Of a stretch of DNA of 64,000 bases, positions 16,573-26,190 are shown one piece after another. Position numbers and translations under genes: made by a program. The first letter of the stretch is position 1. Every line of letters starts with the position of its first letter. Source of the DNA: Gammaproteobacteria bacterium (GTDB lineage Bacteria; Pseudomonadota; Gammaproteobacteria; Nevskiales; Nevskiaceae); assembly GCA_026398875.1 (NCBI GenBank), contig JAPLSB010000022.1:1-64000 (forward strand), read 5' to 3'. The notes under the pieces were generated by a model. That model saw nothing but the letters and a program-made list of their open reading frames with translations. It was not told the origin of the DNA and searched no databases.

Positions 16573-17460
16573 GTGCTGATCCACACGCCCTTCCATGCGC
16601 TGCCGGTGAACCTGCACGGCCGCGATTTCGTCGTCGGCGATGTGCACGGTCACGCCCCGCTGCTCGACTGTCTTCTGCATGCCGTCAAGTTCGACAGTGC
16701 CTGCGATCGCCTGATCGCGCTCGGCGATCTGATCGACCGCGGCCCGGACAGTCTCGACCTGCTGCTGAGAGTCGAGAAGCTGCCGTGGTTCTACTCGCTC
16801 AGAGGCAACCACGAGGCGATGCTCAAGGACTCGATGAGCAGCGTGATGTCGGCCCTGCTCTGGTACCGCAACGGCGGCCAGTGGGGCCAGGAGATTCCCG
16901 AGCAGACGCTGCGCGTGCTGAGCCGGTTGGTCGATGGCCTGCCGCTGGCCATGACCTTGCCTCTGCGCGATGGTCGACGCATCGGCCTGATCCACGCGGA
17001 AGTGCCGATCGGCCTCGGCTGGGCGGAAGTCGAGGCGCTGAACCAGCAACATCGCCGCGACCAGCAGGAAGTCGATCCCGATGACGACTCGCTGGCCGCC
17101 ACCGTGCTCTGGGGCCGCACGCGCATCACCGCTTGCGAAGGCGTGCGCGCGCTACAGCATCCGGAGCGGCTGTCGATGTCGCGCATGGCGTCGCTGCGCT
17201 GCGCGCTGCAACCGGTAGCCGGCATTGATCAAATCATCTGCGGCCACAGCTATGCGCAGGATCGCCAGCCGATCGCATCGGCGAATGTCATGTTCATCGA
17301 CACCGGCGTGTTCGAGCACGATGGTCGGCTGACGCTGTTCGAGCCGCTGCGGCAGCACTGCTGGCAAGCGCGCTACGACGATCATCGCCAAGCGCAGGTC
17401 ATCGACCCGAAAGGTCAGCCGGCGCCTCGCCCGCAAGCGCTGCCCGCCGCTTTCGCCTGA
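16573..17460 (+). CDS. PPP-family metallophosphatase (PrpA/ApaH-like)
   Basis: About 295 residues with all core calcineurin-like motifs of the PPP superfamily: VVGDVHGHAPLLD, ALGDLIDRGPDSLD, LRGNHEAML, and later histidines in LIHAEVP and ICGHSYAQ. These bind two divalent metals. The family includes serine/threonine protein phosphatases PrpA/PrpB and Ap4A hydrolase ApaH; the spacing is closer to PrpA. The start is taken as GTG at 16573, since no better in-frame ATG precedes the conserved GRDFVVGDVHG. A GTG at 16606 is an alternative. It is an isolated gene between tetR and the HU-like gene. Confidence 0.85.
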   Translation: MLIHTPFHALPVNLHGRDFVVGDVHGHAPLLDCLLHAVKFDSACDRLIALGDLIDRGPDSLDLLLRVEKLPWFYSLRGNHEAMLKDSMSSVMSALLWYRNGGQWGQEIPEQTLRVLSRLVDGLPLAMTLPLRDGRRIGLIHAEVPIGLGWAEVEALNQQHRRDQQEVDPDDDSLAATVLWGRTRITACEGVRALQHPERLSMSRMASLRCALQPVAGIDQIICGHSYAQDRQPIASANVMFIDTGVFEHDGRLTLFEPLRQHCWQARYDDHRQAQVIDPKGQPAPRPQALPAAFA

Positions 17461-17607
17461 GTCGTCGCGCGCTTGCGACAGGCGTTGCAACTGCGCCGAC
17501 ATGCGTGAACAAGCTTTGTGCAGCAATCTCGCGGCCAGTCCGTATACTCGCTGCTGCTGTGCACCGACGCAGCGTCGTCCACCCAACTGAACACAAGCAG
17601 GAGAAAC

Positions 17608-18027
17608 ATGGCCAAAGCATCCCCGGCACCCAAGAAAGCCGCAGCGACCAAGACCGCAGCGACCAAAGCTGCTCCGAAGCCGAAGGCGGCTGCTGCGGCC
17701 CCTGCCGCGCCGAAGCCGATCAAGGAAACCCTCAACAAGACCGGCCTCGTCGCCCACCTTGTCGAGAACAGCGGCATCGACGCCAAGGGCGTCAAGAAGG
17801 TGCTGGAAGCGCTCGAAGGCGCGATCTCCGGTTCGGTCAGCAAGAAGGGTGCGGGCAGCTTCGTGCTCCCGGGCTTCCTGAAGATCACCGCCGTCAAGGT
17901 TCCGGCCAAGCCGAAGCGCAAGGGCATCAACCGCTTCACCGGCCAGGAGCAGACCTTCGCCGCCAAGCCGGCATCGCTGAAGATCCGCGTGCGTCCGCTG
18001 AAGAAGCTGAAGGACGCGGTTGCCTGA
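17608..18027 (+). CDS. HU-family DNA-binding protein with Ala/Lys/Pro-rich N-terminal tail
   Basis: A 139-residue protein from the ATG at 17608 with AGGAG 5 bases upstream. Residues 1-40 are a repetitive Ala/Lys/Pro segment like a histone H1 tail. Residues about 42-135 resemble HU/IHF (LVAHLVENSGIDAKGVKKVL and GAGSFVLPGFLKITAVKVP), but the DNA-binding arm is altered (KRKGINRFTGQEQTF in place of the usual RNP tip). It likely compacts DNA, with the tail adding nonspecific binding. An in-frame ATG/GTG further upstream lacks a ribosome binding site. A strong terminator follows. Confidence 0.85.
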   Translation: MAKASPAPKKAAATKTAATKAAPKPKAAAAAPAAPKPIKETLNKTGLVAHLVENSGIDAKGVKKVLEALEGAISGSVSKKGAGSFVLPGFLKITAVKVPAKPKRKGINRFTGQEQTFAAKPASLKIRVRPLKKLKDAVA

Positions 18028-18049
18028 AGCTGATCGCAGCATGCGGCAC

Positions 18050-18081
18050 AAAAAAATCGGGCCTGGCGCCCGATTTTTTTT
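18050..18081. terminator. Bidirectional terminator between the HU-like gene and acyl-CoA dehydrogenase
   Basis: A run of seven A residues and ATCGGGC is followed by a 5-base loop, then GCCCGAT and T residues. The A-run and T-run flank a GC-rich stem, so the structure can terminate both the HU-like transcript and the convergent catabolic operon. Confidence 0.85.
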
Positions 18082-18098
18082 GCCCGCGATGAAGACGC

Positions 18099-19229
18099 TC
18101 AGGCGGCCAGCGAGCGACCGATGATGATCTTCTGGATGTCGGACGTGCCCTCGTAGATCTGGCAGACGCGCACATCCCGGTAGATCCGCTCGACCGGAAA
18201 ATCCTCGACATAGCCGTAGCCGCCGAAGGTCTGGATCGCCACCGAACAGACTTCTTCGGCCACTTCCGACGCGAACAGCTTGGCCATGCAGGCCTGCTCC
18301 AGGCACGGCACGCCGGCATCCTTCATGCGCGCGGCCGACAGCACCAGCTGACGCGCCGCTTCGAGCTTGGTCTTGGCATCAACCAGCCGGAAGCTGACCG
18401 CCTGATGGCCGAGCAGCGACGTGCCGAACGACTTGCGCTCGCCGGCATAGCGGATCGCGGCATCGAGTGCAGCCTGCGCCATGCCCACGGCCTGCGCGGA
18501 GATGCCGATGCGGCCTGATTCCAGCGATGACAGCGCGATCTTGTAGCCCTCGCCCTCGCCGCCGATGCGGCTCTCCACCGGCACTTCCATGTCGTCGAAG
18601 CTCAGCGATGCCGTGTCCGAAGCCTTCTGACCGAGCTTGTGCTCGACCTTCGACACCGAGAAGCCTGGCGTCGACGACGGCACCAGGAATGCCGTGATGC
18701 CGCGCTTCGGATTGGCCGGATCGGTCACCGCGAAGACGATCACGTAGCGGCCGATCTTGCCGCTGGTGATGAACTGCTTCGAGCCGTTGATCACATAGCG
18801 ATCCCCTTTGAGCGCGGCGCGCGTGCGCAGCGCGCTGGCATCGGAGCCGGCGTGGGATTCGGTCAGCGCGAACGCACCGATGTACTCGCCGCGCGCAGCC
18901 GGCTTCAGCAGCAGTTCCTTCTGTTCGGCCGAACCGTAGCGTTCGAGGATCGCGCAGTACGGCGCGTTGTGAACCGACATCACCGTCGATACCGCGCCGT
19001 CGCCTTCGGCCACCGCCATCAGCGCCAGCGCGTACGACACGTAGTCGGCACCGGCGCCGTCGAAGTCCGGCGACACGGTCATGCCGAGCAGGCCCATCTC
19101 GCCAAGGCCGGCAAACACGGCGGGTTCGATCGCCTGCGCCTTTTCGCGCGCGGCAGCACCGGGCGCCAGCACCTCGCGCGAGAAGCGGCGGGCGGCGTCC
19201 TGAATCTGGATCTGGTCGTCAGTAAGCAT
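18099..19229 (-). CDS. Short/branched-chain-type acyl-CoA dehydrogenase
   Basis: A 376-residue FAD enzyme of canonical length. Motifs: FALTESHAGSDASAL, NGSKQFITSGKIG, and the C-terminal IYEGTSDIQKIIIGRSLA, with catalytic Glu at about 360 in the Y-E-G-T position used by short- and medium-chain and short-branched-chain enzymes. It oxidises acyl-CoA to 2-enoyl-CoA and passes electrons to ETF. It is the last gene of the hydroxylase block and lies 45 bp after the crotonase gene, so the two would act in sequence. Confidence 0.9.
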   Translation of the reverse strand: MLTDDQIQIQDAARRFSREVLAPGAAAREKAQAIEPAVFAGLGEMGLLGMTVSPDFDGAGADYVSYALALMAVAEGDGAVSTVMSVHNAPYCAILERYGSAEQKELLLKPAARGEYIGAFALTESHAGSDASALRTRAALKGDRYVINGSKQFITSGKIGRYVIVFAVTDPANPKRGITAFLVPSSTPGFSVSKVEHKLGQKASDTASLSFDDMEVPVESRIGGEGEGYKIALSSLESGRIGISAQAVGMAQAALDAAIRYAGERKSFGTSLLGHQAVSFRLVDAKTKLEAARQLVLSAARMKDAGVPCLEQACMAKLFASEVAEEVCSVAIQTFGGYGYVEDFPVERIYRDVRVCQIYEGTSDIQKIIIGRSLAA

Positions 19230-19274
19230 GGTCAGTCGTGCAGGAAGAGGGATTCGGTGGGAACGCGCGACAGC

Positions 19275-20069
19275 TCAGGCCTGCGGGCCCTTGAAGCTTG
19301 CCGGGCGCTTGGCCAGGAAGGCGCTGACGCCTTCGCGGAAATCGTGGGTCTTGGTTGCGCTCTTGAACGAGGCACGCTCCGCTTCCAGCTGATCGTGCAG
19401 CGTGTTGCCGAACGTCGACTGCGCCAGCCGCTTGTAGTTGCCAAAGGCCTCGGTCGGGCCGCTGGCGATCTTCGCGGCCAGCGCCGTGCTTTCGGCAGCA
19501 AGCTGGTCGGCCGCCACGACCTTGGTGACCAGACCGGCGGCCAGCGCGGCATCGGCATCGAGCTGTTCGCTGAGGAACATCAGTGCCGCCGCGCGACGGC
19601 TGCCGAGCAGGCGTGGCAGGAAGTAGGTGCCACCGCAGTCCGGCGCGGCACCGATGCGATCGTAGGCAAGCAGGAAGCGCGTGCCGCTGGCGGCGACCAC
19701 CAGATCGCAGGCCGCCATCAGCGACAGCCCGGCGCCCGCCACCGCGCCCTGCACCGCCGCAATCACCGGCGCGTCGATCGACCGCAAGGTCTCGACGACC
19801 GGATGCAGCGCATCGAGCAGCGCGTCGATCACCGTGTCGGCGGTGTCGAAATCGGCCGCGAAGCCGCTCAGATCGCCGCCGGCCATGAAGGCGCGGCCGC
19901 GGCCCTGCAGCAGCACGGCGCGCACGCGCCGATCACCGGCCAGCGGCACCACGGCATCGCGCAGCGCTTCGGCCAGCGCCACGTTCAGCGCGTTCAGCAC
20001 GTCCGGGCGGTTCAGGGTGATCGTCGCGATACCGGTTGCGGTATCCAGCGACAGTTCGGCAAGGCTCAT
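19275..20069 (-). CDS. Enoyl-CoA hydratase/isomerase (crotonase superfamily, PaaG-like)
   Basis: A 264-residue crotonase-fold protein. Oxyanion-hole segments are MAGGDLSGF and GAVAGAGLSLMAACDLVVA. At the second active-site loop the sequence is GAAPDCGGTYFLPRLLG: an Asp where hydratases such as FadB carry the catalytic Glu, as in PaaG-type isomerases. So isomerisation of a double bond or another crotonase reaction is at least as likely as hydration. It is operonic with the acyl-CoA dehydrogenase downstream and the phosphatase and reductase upstream. Confidence 0.85.
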   Translation of the reverse strand: MSLAELSLDTATGIATITLNRPDVLNALNVALAEALRDAVVPLAGDRRVRAVLLQGRGRAFMAGGDLSGFAADFDTADTVIDALLDALHPVVETLRSIDAPVIAAVQGAVAGAGLSLMAACDLVVAASGTRFLLAYDRIGAAPDCGGTYFLPRLLGSRRAAALMFLSEQLDADAALAAGLVTKVVAADQLAAESTALAAKIASGPTEAFGNYKRLAQSTFGNTLHDQLEAERASFKSATKTHDFREGVSAFLAKRPASFKGPQA

Positions 20070-20107
20070 CGAGTGCTCCGGGAAAGGTTCGAGACAGATA
20101 ACGGAAT

Positions 20108-20887
20108 TCAGTGAATCAGCAGACGACTGGCCAGCCGTTCGCGCTGGCGGTCATCAAGGCCGATGGCCTGCGTCAGATAGGCATCGACCGAGCCATGGTC
20201 AGCGGCGATCTTGCCGAGTGCCGCCGCCAGATAGTCCTCGCGCGCCGCGATGATCGCCGCCAGCATCTCCGGCGGCGCGCTGGCGCCGAGCAGTCCGTGC
20301 AGCAAGCCGGCGACCTTGTCGCGCAGCGAATCGCGGCTGCTGGCGTCGTTGGAGCGCAGGTAGTCGGCCAGCACCGCATCCTCGGCGACACCAACCGCGT
20401 TCAGCAGCATCGCCACGACGAAGCCGGTGCGGTCCTTGCCGGCGGTGCAGTTGACGACCAGCGGCAGGTGATCGCCATGTTCGTCAAGCAGCAGCGCGAA
20501 CACCTGCTTCAGCACCGGCACGCAGACCGTCGGCAGATCGCGGTACAGATGGCGCATCAGCGCAGCGGCGCCGTCCGCCGTGGCATTGCCGCGCAGCTCG
20601 CGAACCAGGTCCGGCATCAGCACGCGGATGTCGGTGGCCACCGCAAGATTCAGCACCCGCGGTGCGGCACCCGCAGGCCAGCGATGCGGCCGCTGCAGCC
20701 GCTCGCCATCGCTGCGCAGATCGCAGCAGACGCGCGGCGACAGGCCCGCCAGCCGTTGCAGATCGTCGGCATTGAGGGCATCCAGCGCATCGGAGCGATA
20801 GACGACACCGGCGCGGGTCCGGCGGCCATCACCGGTTGGCAGGCCGCCGATATCGCGGAAGTTCGGCGCAGTCTTGAGCAGGGTCAT
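20108..20887 (-). CDS. Protein tyrosine/serine phosphatase-like protein
   Basis: A 259-residue protein of the bacterial tyrosine-phosphatase group (PF13350-like). It starts APNFRDIGGLPTGDGRRTRAG and has the P-loop VNCTAGKDRTGF (C-x5-R) with the catalytic Cys and Arg. An upstream Asp that could be the general acid is present in the FALLLDEHGDH region. Members dephosphorylate phosphotyrosine or phosphoinositides. Its place between a monooxygenase reductase and a crotonase is unusual. It may be regulatory or act on a small phosphorylated metabolite; neither is shown by the sequence. Confidence 0.85.
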   Translation of the reverse strand: MTLLKTAPNFRDIGGLPTGDGRRTRAGVVYRSDALDALNADDLQRLAGLSPRVCCDLRSDGERLQRPHRWPAGAAPRVLNLAVATDIRVLMPDLVRELRGNATADGAAALMRHLYRDLPTVCVPVLKQVFALLLDEHGDHLPLVVNCTAGKDRTGFVVAMLLNAVGVAEDAVLADYLRSNDASSRDSLRDKVAGLLHGLLGASAPPEMLAAIIAAREDYLAAALGKIAADHGSVDAYLTQAIGLDDRQRERLASRLLIH

Positions 20888-20970
20888 GATCGGGAGGAAT
20901 TCGGGAAGGGGCGGCCGGTTGACGCGGCCCGGCCGCCAGCGCTCCCGATCAGCCGTCTGCCGCAGCCGTT

Positions 20971-22047
20971 TCAGGGCGTGCCGGACGGCACGAACTTGTC
21001 GGCGTGAATTCTATCGGCCTGCACGCCGAGCCCGATCAGCCGCCGCTCGACCGCTTCGACCATGCCGAGGTTGCCGCAGATGAACGCCGCCGTCTGCGCA
21101 TAATCGACGCCCAGCGCTTCATCGAGCGCGGCCGTCACCAGCCCGCGCGGGCCGGTCCACGCCGAGCCCGCCGGCTCGTGCGACAGGATGGTCACCAGCC
21201 GCACGCGATCGCCGCCTTCGTTCAGCAGCGCTTCAAGGCGGTCATTGGCAAACACATCGGCCGCCGTGCGGACGCCGAACACGATGGTGAACTTCGCGGT
21301 CTTCGAGCGGCGCAGCCGGTCGGCAACGATCGACAGGATCGGCGACAGGCCGGTACCGCCGGCCACGCACAGGCCATCGCGTTCGAAGTCGTCGACGCCC
21401 ATCACGCCGAACGGCCCTTCGACCCAGAACTTCACGCCGGTGCGGTCTTCGGCAAACAGCCACTCCGAGAACCGGCCACCGGGCAGCCGCTTGATCAGGA
21501 AGCCGACCTCGGTCGCGCCACTGCCATCGGCGGGCGGTGCGTCGTAGTACGAATAGCTGCGCCGGGTGAACGAACCGGACTCGGCGATCGTGCAGTACTG
21601 CCCGGCGTTGAACGCCACCGGCTCGTCCAGCGCCAACCGCAGGTCGATGACCTCGCCCGGCAGCCGGTGATAGCGCGTGACCCGTGCGGCGACATAGCGC
21701 ACTGGCAGCTGCGTGCCGTTGCCGAGGCGGACATCGATCACCAGATCGCTGCGGACCTTGGCCTGGCAGGCCAGCACGAAGCCGCCTTCGATCTGTTCGT
21801 TGGTCAGCGGCGACAGCGCAAGGTCAACCATCGGGCTGACCCGTCCGCCGACCAGCCGCGTCTTGCACTGGCCGCAGACCCCGACCCGGCAGTTGTGCGG
21901 ATAGTCGATGCCCTGGGCGACCGCCGCCTTCAGCAGCATGTCGTTGCGGCGGACGTCGAAGCACTGCTCGCTGCCGTCACGGCCCCGCACGGTGATGCGG
22001 CAAGTGTCGGCGCGCGCAGCGGCAGGGGCAGTCTGTTCCATCAGCAT
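20971..22047 (-). CDS. Ferredoxin-NAD(P)H reductase component of the hydroxylase (XylA/BenC-like)
   Basis: About 358 residues from ATG 22047 (a second ATG lies at 22041). The N-terminal plant-type [2Fe-2S] domain carries the NCRVGVCGQCKTRL cluster ligands plus a Cys in VLACQAKV. A FAD-binding barrel follows, with the RRSYSYYDAP motif. The NAD domain has VAGGTGLSPILSI and ICGNLGMVEAVERRL. The start lies 19 bp after the stop of the integral-membrane hydroxylase, so this is the dedicated electron-transfer partner, in the two-component style of XylMA rather than the rubredoxin style of AlkBGT. Confidence 0.92.
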   Translation of the reverse strand: MLMEQTAPAAARADTCRITVRGRDGSEQCFDVRRNDMLLKAAVAQGIDYPHNCRVGVCGQCKTRLVGGRVSPMVDLALSPLTNEQIEGGFVLACQAKVRSDLVIDVRLGNGTQLPVRYVAARVTRYHRLPGEVIDLRLALDEPVAFNAGQYCTIAESGSFTRRSYSYYDAPPADGSGATEVGFLIKRLPGGRFSEWLFAEDRTGVKFWVEGPFGVMGVDDFERDGLCVAGGTGLSPILSIVADRLRRSKTAKFTIVFGVRTAADVFANDRLEALLNEGGDRVRLVTILSHEPAGSAWTGPRGLVTAALDEALGVDYAQTAAFICGNLGMVEAVERRLIGLGVQADRIHADKFVPSGTP

Positions 22048-22066
22048 GGTCGGCGGCCTCGTTCGC

Positions 22067-23233
22067 TTACGCGTACTTCCAGATGCCGGCCGGCAGATCA
22101 CGAGCCGGGTCCGGCCGGTTCAGCTCATGCCAGCCGGCGCGCTCGTTCTCGCGACGGGCGATCTCGCGCTCCTGCGGGCTGGCGTAGTGCTCGTCCCAGT
22201 GCTTGAGCAGCGGCTTGATCATCATGAAGAACAGCGGCGGCACCAGCGCCAGCAGCACCACCAGCAGGAACTGCGGCTGCAGCGGGCCATTGGTGTCCGG
22301 CACCAGCGCGTAGAACGGCTTGTAGCTGTCTTCGTGATGGCCGGCGTGGTTGGTGATTTCCAGCGCCAGGATGCGGGTCAGCGGCGTGATGTGGTTCCAG
22401 GTGTGGTGGTTCTCGAAGCGGCCAGGCGTGGCCGACACCAGGCCATAGTGGTTCACGTAATTGAACACTTCCAGCAGCATGCGCGGACCGAAGAACAGCG
22501 TGGCCGATGCCAGGCCCAGACCCTTCCAGCCGCCGAGCGCGAACAGCACGCCAAGGAAAACGCCGAAATAGGTCGCCTTGAACACCCAGGCATTGCGCGG
22601 GTCGTACCACTTGCGGCCGCGCTTGGTCCACATCATCTTTTCAAGGTGATAGCTCTCCTTCCACTGCGCCGGGAAGGTGCGCAGGAAGTGGCCGTAAACG
22701 GTGTCGCCACGGCGCGCGTAGTCCGGGTCGTCCGGCGTGGCGACGCGCATGTGATGCGTCACCACATGGGTGATCTCGCGCCACGGATCGAACACCAGGC
22801 ACTGGCCGATGCGGCCGAGCCAGCGCAGGAACAGACCTTCGCGGTGGAACAGCTCGTGCACCGGCGGAGCGCCGATCACGAAGCCGATGAACAGCGTGCT
22901 GACGAACGCGCCGACCGCCGACGCGGTGGTCGCGAAGTGGTCATGCCCGACCAGCCACGAATAGAACAGGATGTTGACGAAGCTGGCCAGCACGGTGATC
23001 GACACGATCACGTCGTAGATCCAGGCGTGGCGCTGGGCGCGGATCGAGTAGTCCGGCTTCAGGAAGGCATCGAAGAACAGCACGCCCAGCAGCAGCGCCA
23101 GGCCGATCCAGGTGAAGTTGCCGCCCATCCACAGCCCGTAGGCGTGGCTGGACAGGATCACTGGCGAAAGGAGGTACTTGAAGTAGTCGAGGACGTTCTC
23201 GTTCGAGGTCTGCGTCGTTGCGGTTGCGCTCAT
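22067..23233 (-). CDS. AlkB/XylM-type membrane diiron hydroxylase 1
   Basis: A 388-residue integral-membrane protein with about six hydrophobic helices and the full set of histidine boxes of the fatty-acid-desaturase/hydroxylase superfamily: HELFH (126-130), HVVTHH (156-161), the NYVNHYGL motif and the NHAGHHEDSYKPF box. The HYG motif is the hallmark of the alkane/xylene hydroxylase branch, as opposed to desaturases. It inserts an oxygen atom at a terminal or benzylic methyl. The reductase follows; a MalT/AlkS-like regulator precedes it by 88 bp, as AlkS controls alkB in Pseudomonas. The substrate is not deducible. Confidence 0.93.
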   Translation of the reverse strand: MSATATTQTSNENVLDYFKYLLSPVILSSHAYGLWMGGNFTWIGLALLLGVLFFDAFLKPDYSIRAQRHAWIYDVIVSITVLASFVNILFYSWLVGHDHFATTASAVGAFVSTLFIGFVIGAPPVHELFHREGLFLRWLGRIGQCLVFDPWREITHVVTHHMRVATPDDPDYARRGDTVYGHFLRTFPAQWKESYHLEKMMWTKRGRKWYDPRNAWVFKATYFGVFLGVLFALGGWKGLGLASATLFFGPRMLLEVFNYVNHYGLVSATPGRFENHHTWNHITPLTRILALEITNHAGHHEDSYKPFYALVPDTNGPLQPQFLLVVLLALVPPLFFMMIKPLLKHWDEHYASPQEREIARRENERAGWHELNRPDPARDLPAGIWKYA

Positions 23234-23321
23234 CGCTTGCTCCGGTTGCGATTTGATGAGCGGATCATCAGGGCGGCAGTGGGGCCGCGGGCCATTCCAT
23301 AGTTTGGTCGGGCGGGCGCGC

Positions 23322-26087
23322 TCAGCGCGCGAGCAGATTCAGCGCCCTCGCCCGCGCCAGTGCTGCCGATCGGCTCGACACGCCGAGCTTGGTGTACAGG
23401 TTGTAGAGGTGCCACTTCACGGTCGCCACCGACAGGCTCAGACGATCGGCAAGCTGCTGATTTGAAAGACCGGCTTCGATCAGCCCAAGCAACTGCAGCT
23501 CGCGCGCCGTCGGGGTTTCCAGCAGCTGGCTTTCACCTTGCAGCTGATCGAGATGCTCGACTAGGAACGCGTTGGTCAGCGGCAGGCCGTTGCAGATCTC
23601 GACGAAAAAGCGCCGTTCCTCATCAAGGGCAAACCCCCAGGACTGCGGCTTGGTTTCGTTGACCAGCCCGGCGATCGTTTCGGCCCGGTCGCGGAATGGC
23701 CGCAGCACCCGGCGCCGCGCTGCCAGACCGACCGCGCGAACGAAATGGCGCGCGGCCGGCTGCGGGTTGTGCGAACAGATCGCCACCGCCATCTCAGCCA
23801 GCGCCAGCTCGACCAGCCGGCCATTGCGGCCGTCCTGCCGGGCAATGCGGGTTTCCGCCGCGATCAGCGCCTCGGCCGAGCGCAGCTGGCCGGCCGCGAT
23901 CAGCAGCTCGATCTGCGCGGCCGCATAGAGATCGGCGGCGCGCGCCACCTGCAAGCCTTCGAGCGTCGCCAGCCGCGGCTCGATACCGGTCGCGGTCAGG
24001 CCGATATGCGCACCTTCGGCCAGCGCATCGTCCAGGCGACCCAGCCGCACCAGCCGCTGCACCAGCATGCACGACAGCATCAGGCCGAGCCGTGGCGGAT
24101 AGGCGGCGGCAATCTCGCGCAGCAGCGGAATCGAAATCGGATCGTCGGGGCGGCCCGACCACAGCTTGACCGCGGCATCGAGTCCATCCGCCGTGGTGTC
24201 GACCACGCCGTGGGTATGGGCGCCGCGCAGCCCCTGGCCAAGCAGGTCGCGGGCTTCATCGTCGAGCCCCATCTCGACCGCACAGCGGGCAGCGACGAAG
24301 GCGATCGTGCGGCTGATGCCGGCGTTCTCGCCCAATGCGGCGCGCGCGCGGGCAAGCGCTGCGTGGAGATCGCCATGGACGGCGGCGTAGTCGCCTTCCA
24401 GCATGTCGATCATCGCTGCCAGCAACTGCACCCAGCCAACACCATAGGCGCTGCCGCTCTGGGCAATCGCGGCCTGTGCGATGCGCATCATCTGCCGTGA
24501 TTCGATGAAGCGGAACGAACTGTTCAGCGCAATGCTGGCCGCTGCCGAGACCGTCGCGACATCGAACGGATCGTCGGCGCCGCGTTCGGCCAGCCAGCGC
24601 GTCAGGTGCGCGCGGGCGTCGGCGAGGCGATCGGTATAGATGTCGACACCGACCCGCAGCACGTCGATGCGGCGCTTCAGATCAGCCAGCTGACTGCCGT
24701 TGCCGCCGGCATCCTGCTCGCGCTCGACGCGCTGCGCCAGCCGCTCGTTGTGCTGGCGAGCCGTCTCGTAGCGGCGATGGAAGACCAGCGCGAACACGTA
24801 CCAGAAGTCCGCTTCCCAGCCGACCGCGTGACCGCCGCGATGCAGGGTTTCGATCCACTCGATGTACTGGCGCAGGTCACCGCGATCGCGGACGAAGGTC
24901 GGCGCAACCCGTTCGAGCATGGCGCAGGCCAGCGGTGCCGAACCGGCCGCCAGCGCGTAGTCGACGGCGTCCAGCCAGTGGCCGCTGCGCTCGTTCCATT
25001 CGGCGGCGCGACTGAGGATCAGATTGCGCCGCTCGGTCGGCACGCTGCGCTGGCCTTCCTCGATCAGGAACTCGCGGAACAGGCCGTGCAGCCGGTACCA
25101 GCTGCGATTGCGATCGAGCGGAATGACGAAGACATTGCGCCGCAGCAGCAGCCCCAGATGCCGGTCGGTGTCGTCATCGCCAGTGACATGCCGGCACAGC
25201 TCGGCGCAGAAGCTGCGCAGCGGCGCGATTTCCAGCAGGAAGCGCCGTGCCTCCGGCGAAAAGCCGGCCAGCACCTGACGATTCAGCAGCGCCGACAGGT
25301 CCTCGTCAGCGCCGGAAAAACGCGCCAGCGCTTCCAGCGGCTTGTCGGCCGTCGACAGGATGATCTGCGCCAGCCGCACGGCGGCCTGCCAGCCCTCGGT
25401 CTGCCGGGCGATGCTGTCGATCGCGGCATCGCCGAGCTGCGCACAGAGTTCCGGGCCGAACAGCGCGCGGATCTCGTCGTCGCGCAGGCTCAGGTCGGCA
25501 TAGCCGACTTCGCGCACCCGTCCTTCGAGCTTGGCGCGCGTCAGGTTGAACGGCAACTGCTCGGTACTGGAAAACAGGAAGCGCAGCGACGACGGCGAGC
25601 GGAACACCAGCCGGTCGAGCAGGAAGCCGAGCGTTTCGTCGACGCAATAGCCGAGGTTGTCGATGAACACCAGCGATGGCGACGGCAGCTGCGCCATCGC
25701 GTCGAGCAGCGCATCGATGCGGTTCTGCAGCGGCTCGTCACCCTTGAACAGCGTCAGTGTCGGATGCGCATCGGCCTGGTCGCCGACCAGGCTGTCCTCG
25801 AGCAGGTCGATGACGCGCTCGGTGCTGGTGTCGCGATCGTCGAGCGCGATCCAGATCGTGTTCAGGCCGGCCGACGAGTAGTGCTTGTACAGGGCGGTGG
25901 CAAACGTGGTCTTGCCGTAACCGGTTGGGGCGACGACCGAGATCAGCTTGATCGCCGGCGTGACACTGCGTGTCAGTTCGGCAAGCAGCCGGGTCTGGAC
26001 CAGCGCGAACGCGAGGTTCGGTGGTTCCAGTTGGGGTCCTCGTCCTCCACGCACCTTGCGGGCGGGCCTCCGCGGGTCGTTTGCCAT
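23322..26087 (-). CDS. LAL-type (MalT/AlkS-like) ATP-dependent transcriptional activator
   Basis: A 921-residue protein. The N-terminal STAND ATPase has Walker A APTGYGKTT (53-61) and Walker B-like SLVFIDNLGY. A long helical TPR-like region follows (about 400-840). The C-terminal LuxR HTH (about 855-915) includes LSNQQLADRLSLSVATVKWH. LAL proteins oligomerise with ATP and an inducer, then activate transcription; AlkS plays this role for alkane hydroxylase. A 6-bp GC inverted repeat spans its stop codon (23316-23330). It lies between an acyl-CoA dehydrogenase gene and the hydroxylase gene, so it is the likely regulator of this block. Confidence 0.92.
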   Translation of the reverse strand: MANDPRRPARKVRGGRGPQLEPPNLAFALVQTRLLAELTRSVTPAIKLISVVAPTGYGKTTFATALYKHYSSAGLNTIWIALDDRDTSTERVIDLLEDSLVGDQADAHPTLTLFKGDEPLQNRIDALLDAMAQLPSPSLVFIDNLGYCVDETLGFLLDRLVFRSPSSLRFLFSSTEQLPFNLTRAKLEGRVREVGYADLSLRDDEIRALFGPELCAQLGDAAIDSIARQTEGWQAAVRLAQIILSTADKPLEALARFSGADEDLSALLNRQVLAGFSPEARRFLLEIAPLRSFCAELCRHVTGDDDTDRHLGLLLRRNVFVIPLDRNRSWYRLHGLFREFLIEEGQRSVPTERRNLILSRAAEWNERSGHWLDAVDYALAAGSAPLACAMLERVAPTFVRDRGDLRQYIEWIETLHRGGHAVGWEADFWYVFALVFHRRYETARQHNERLAQRVEREQDAGGNGSQLADLKRRIDVLRVGVDIYTDRLADARAHLTRWLAERGADDPFDVATVSAAASIALNSSFRFIESRQMMRIAQAAIAQSGSAYGVGWVQLLAAMIDMLEGDYAAVHGDLHAALARARAALGENAGISRTIAFVAARCAVEMGLDDEARDLLGQGLRGAHTHGVVDTTADGLDAAVKLWSGRPDDPISIPLLREIAAAYPPRLGLMLSCMLVQRLVRLGRLDDALAEGAHIGLTATGIEPRLATLEGLQVARAADLYAAAQIELLIAAGQLRSAEALIAAETRIARQDGRNGRLVELALAEMAVAICSHNPQPAARHFVRAVGLAARRRVLRPFRDRAETIAGLVNETKPQSWGFALDEERRFFVEICNGLPLTNAFLVEHLDQLQGESQLLETPTARELQLLGLIEAGLSNQQLADRLSLSVATVKWHLYNLYTKLGVSSRSAALARARALNLLAR

Positions 26088-26190
26088 CTGACCAGCCCTA
26101 TGTCATTTCGGGGGGAGGAGTGTAACGGCCCCGACACACGAGGCGGCAGCGCGAGCGGCCTTCCGCCCGCGCCGCAAGCCGGCAACGCCG

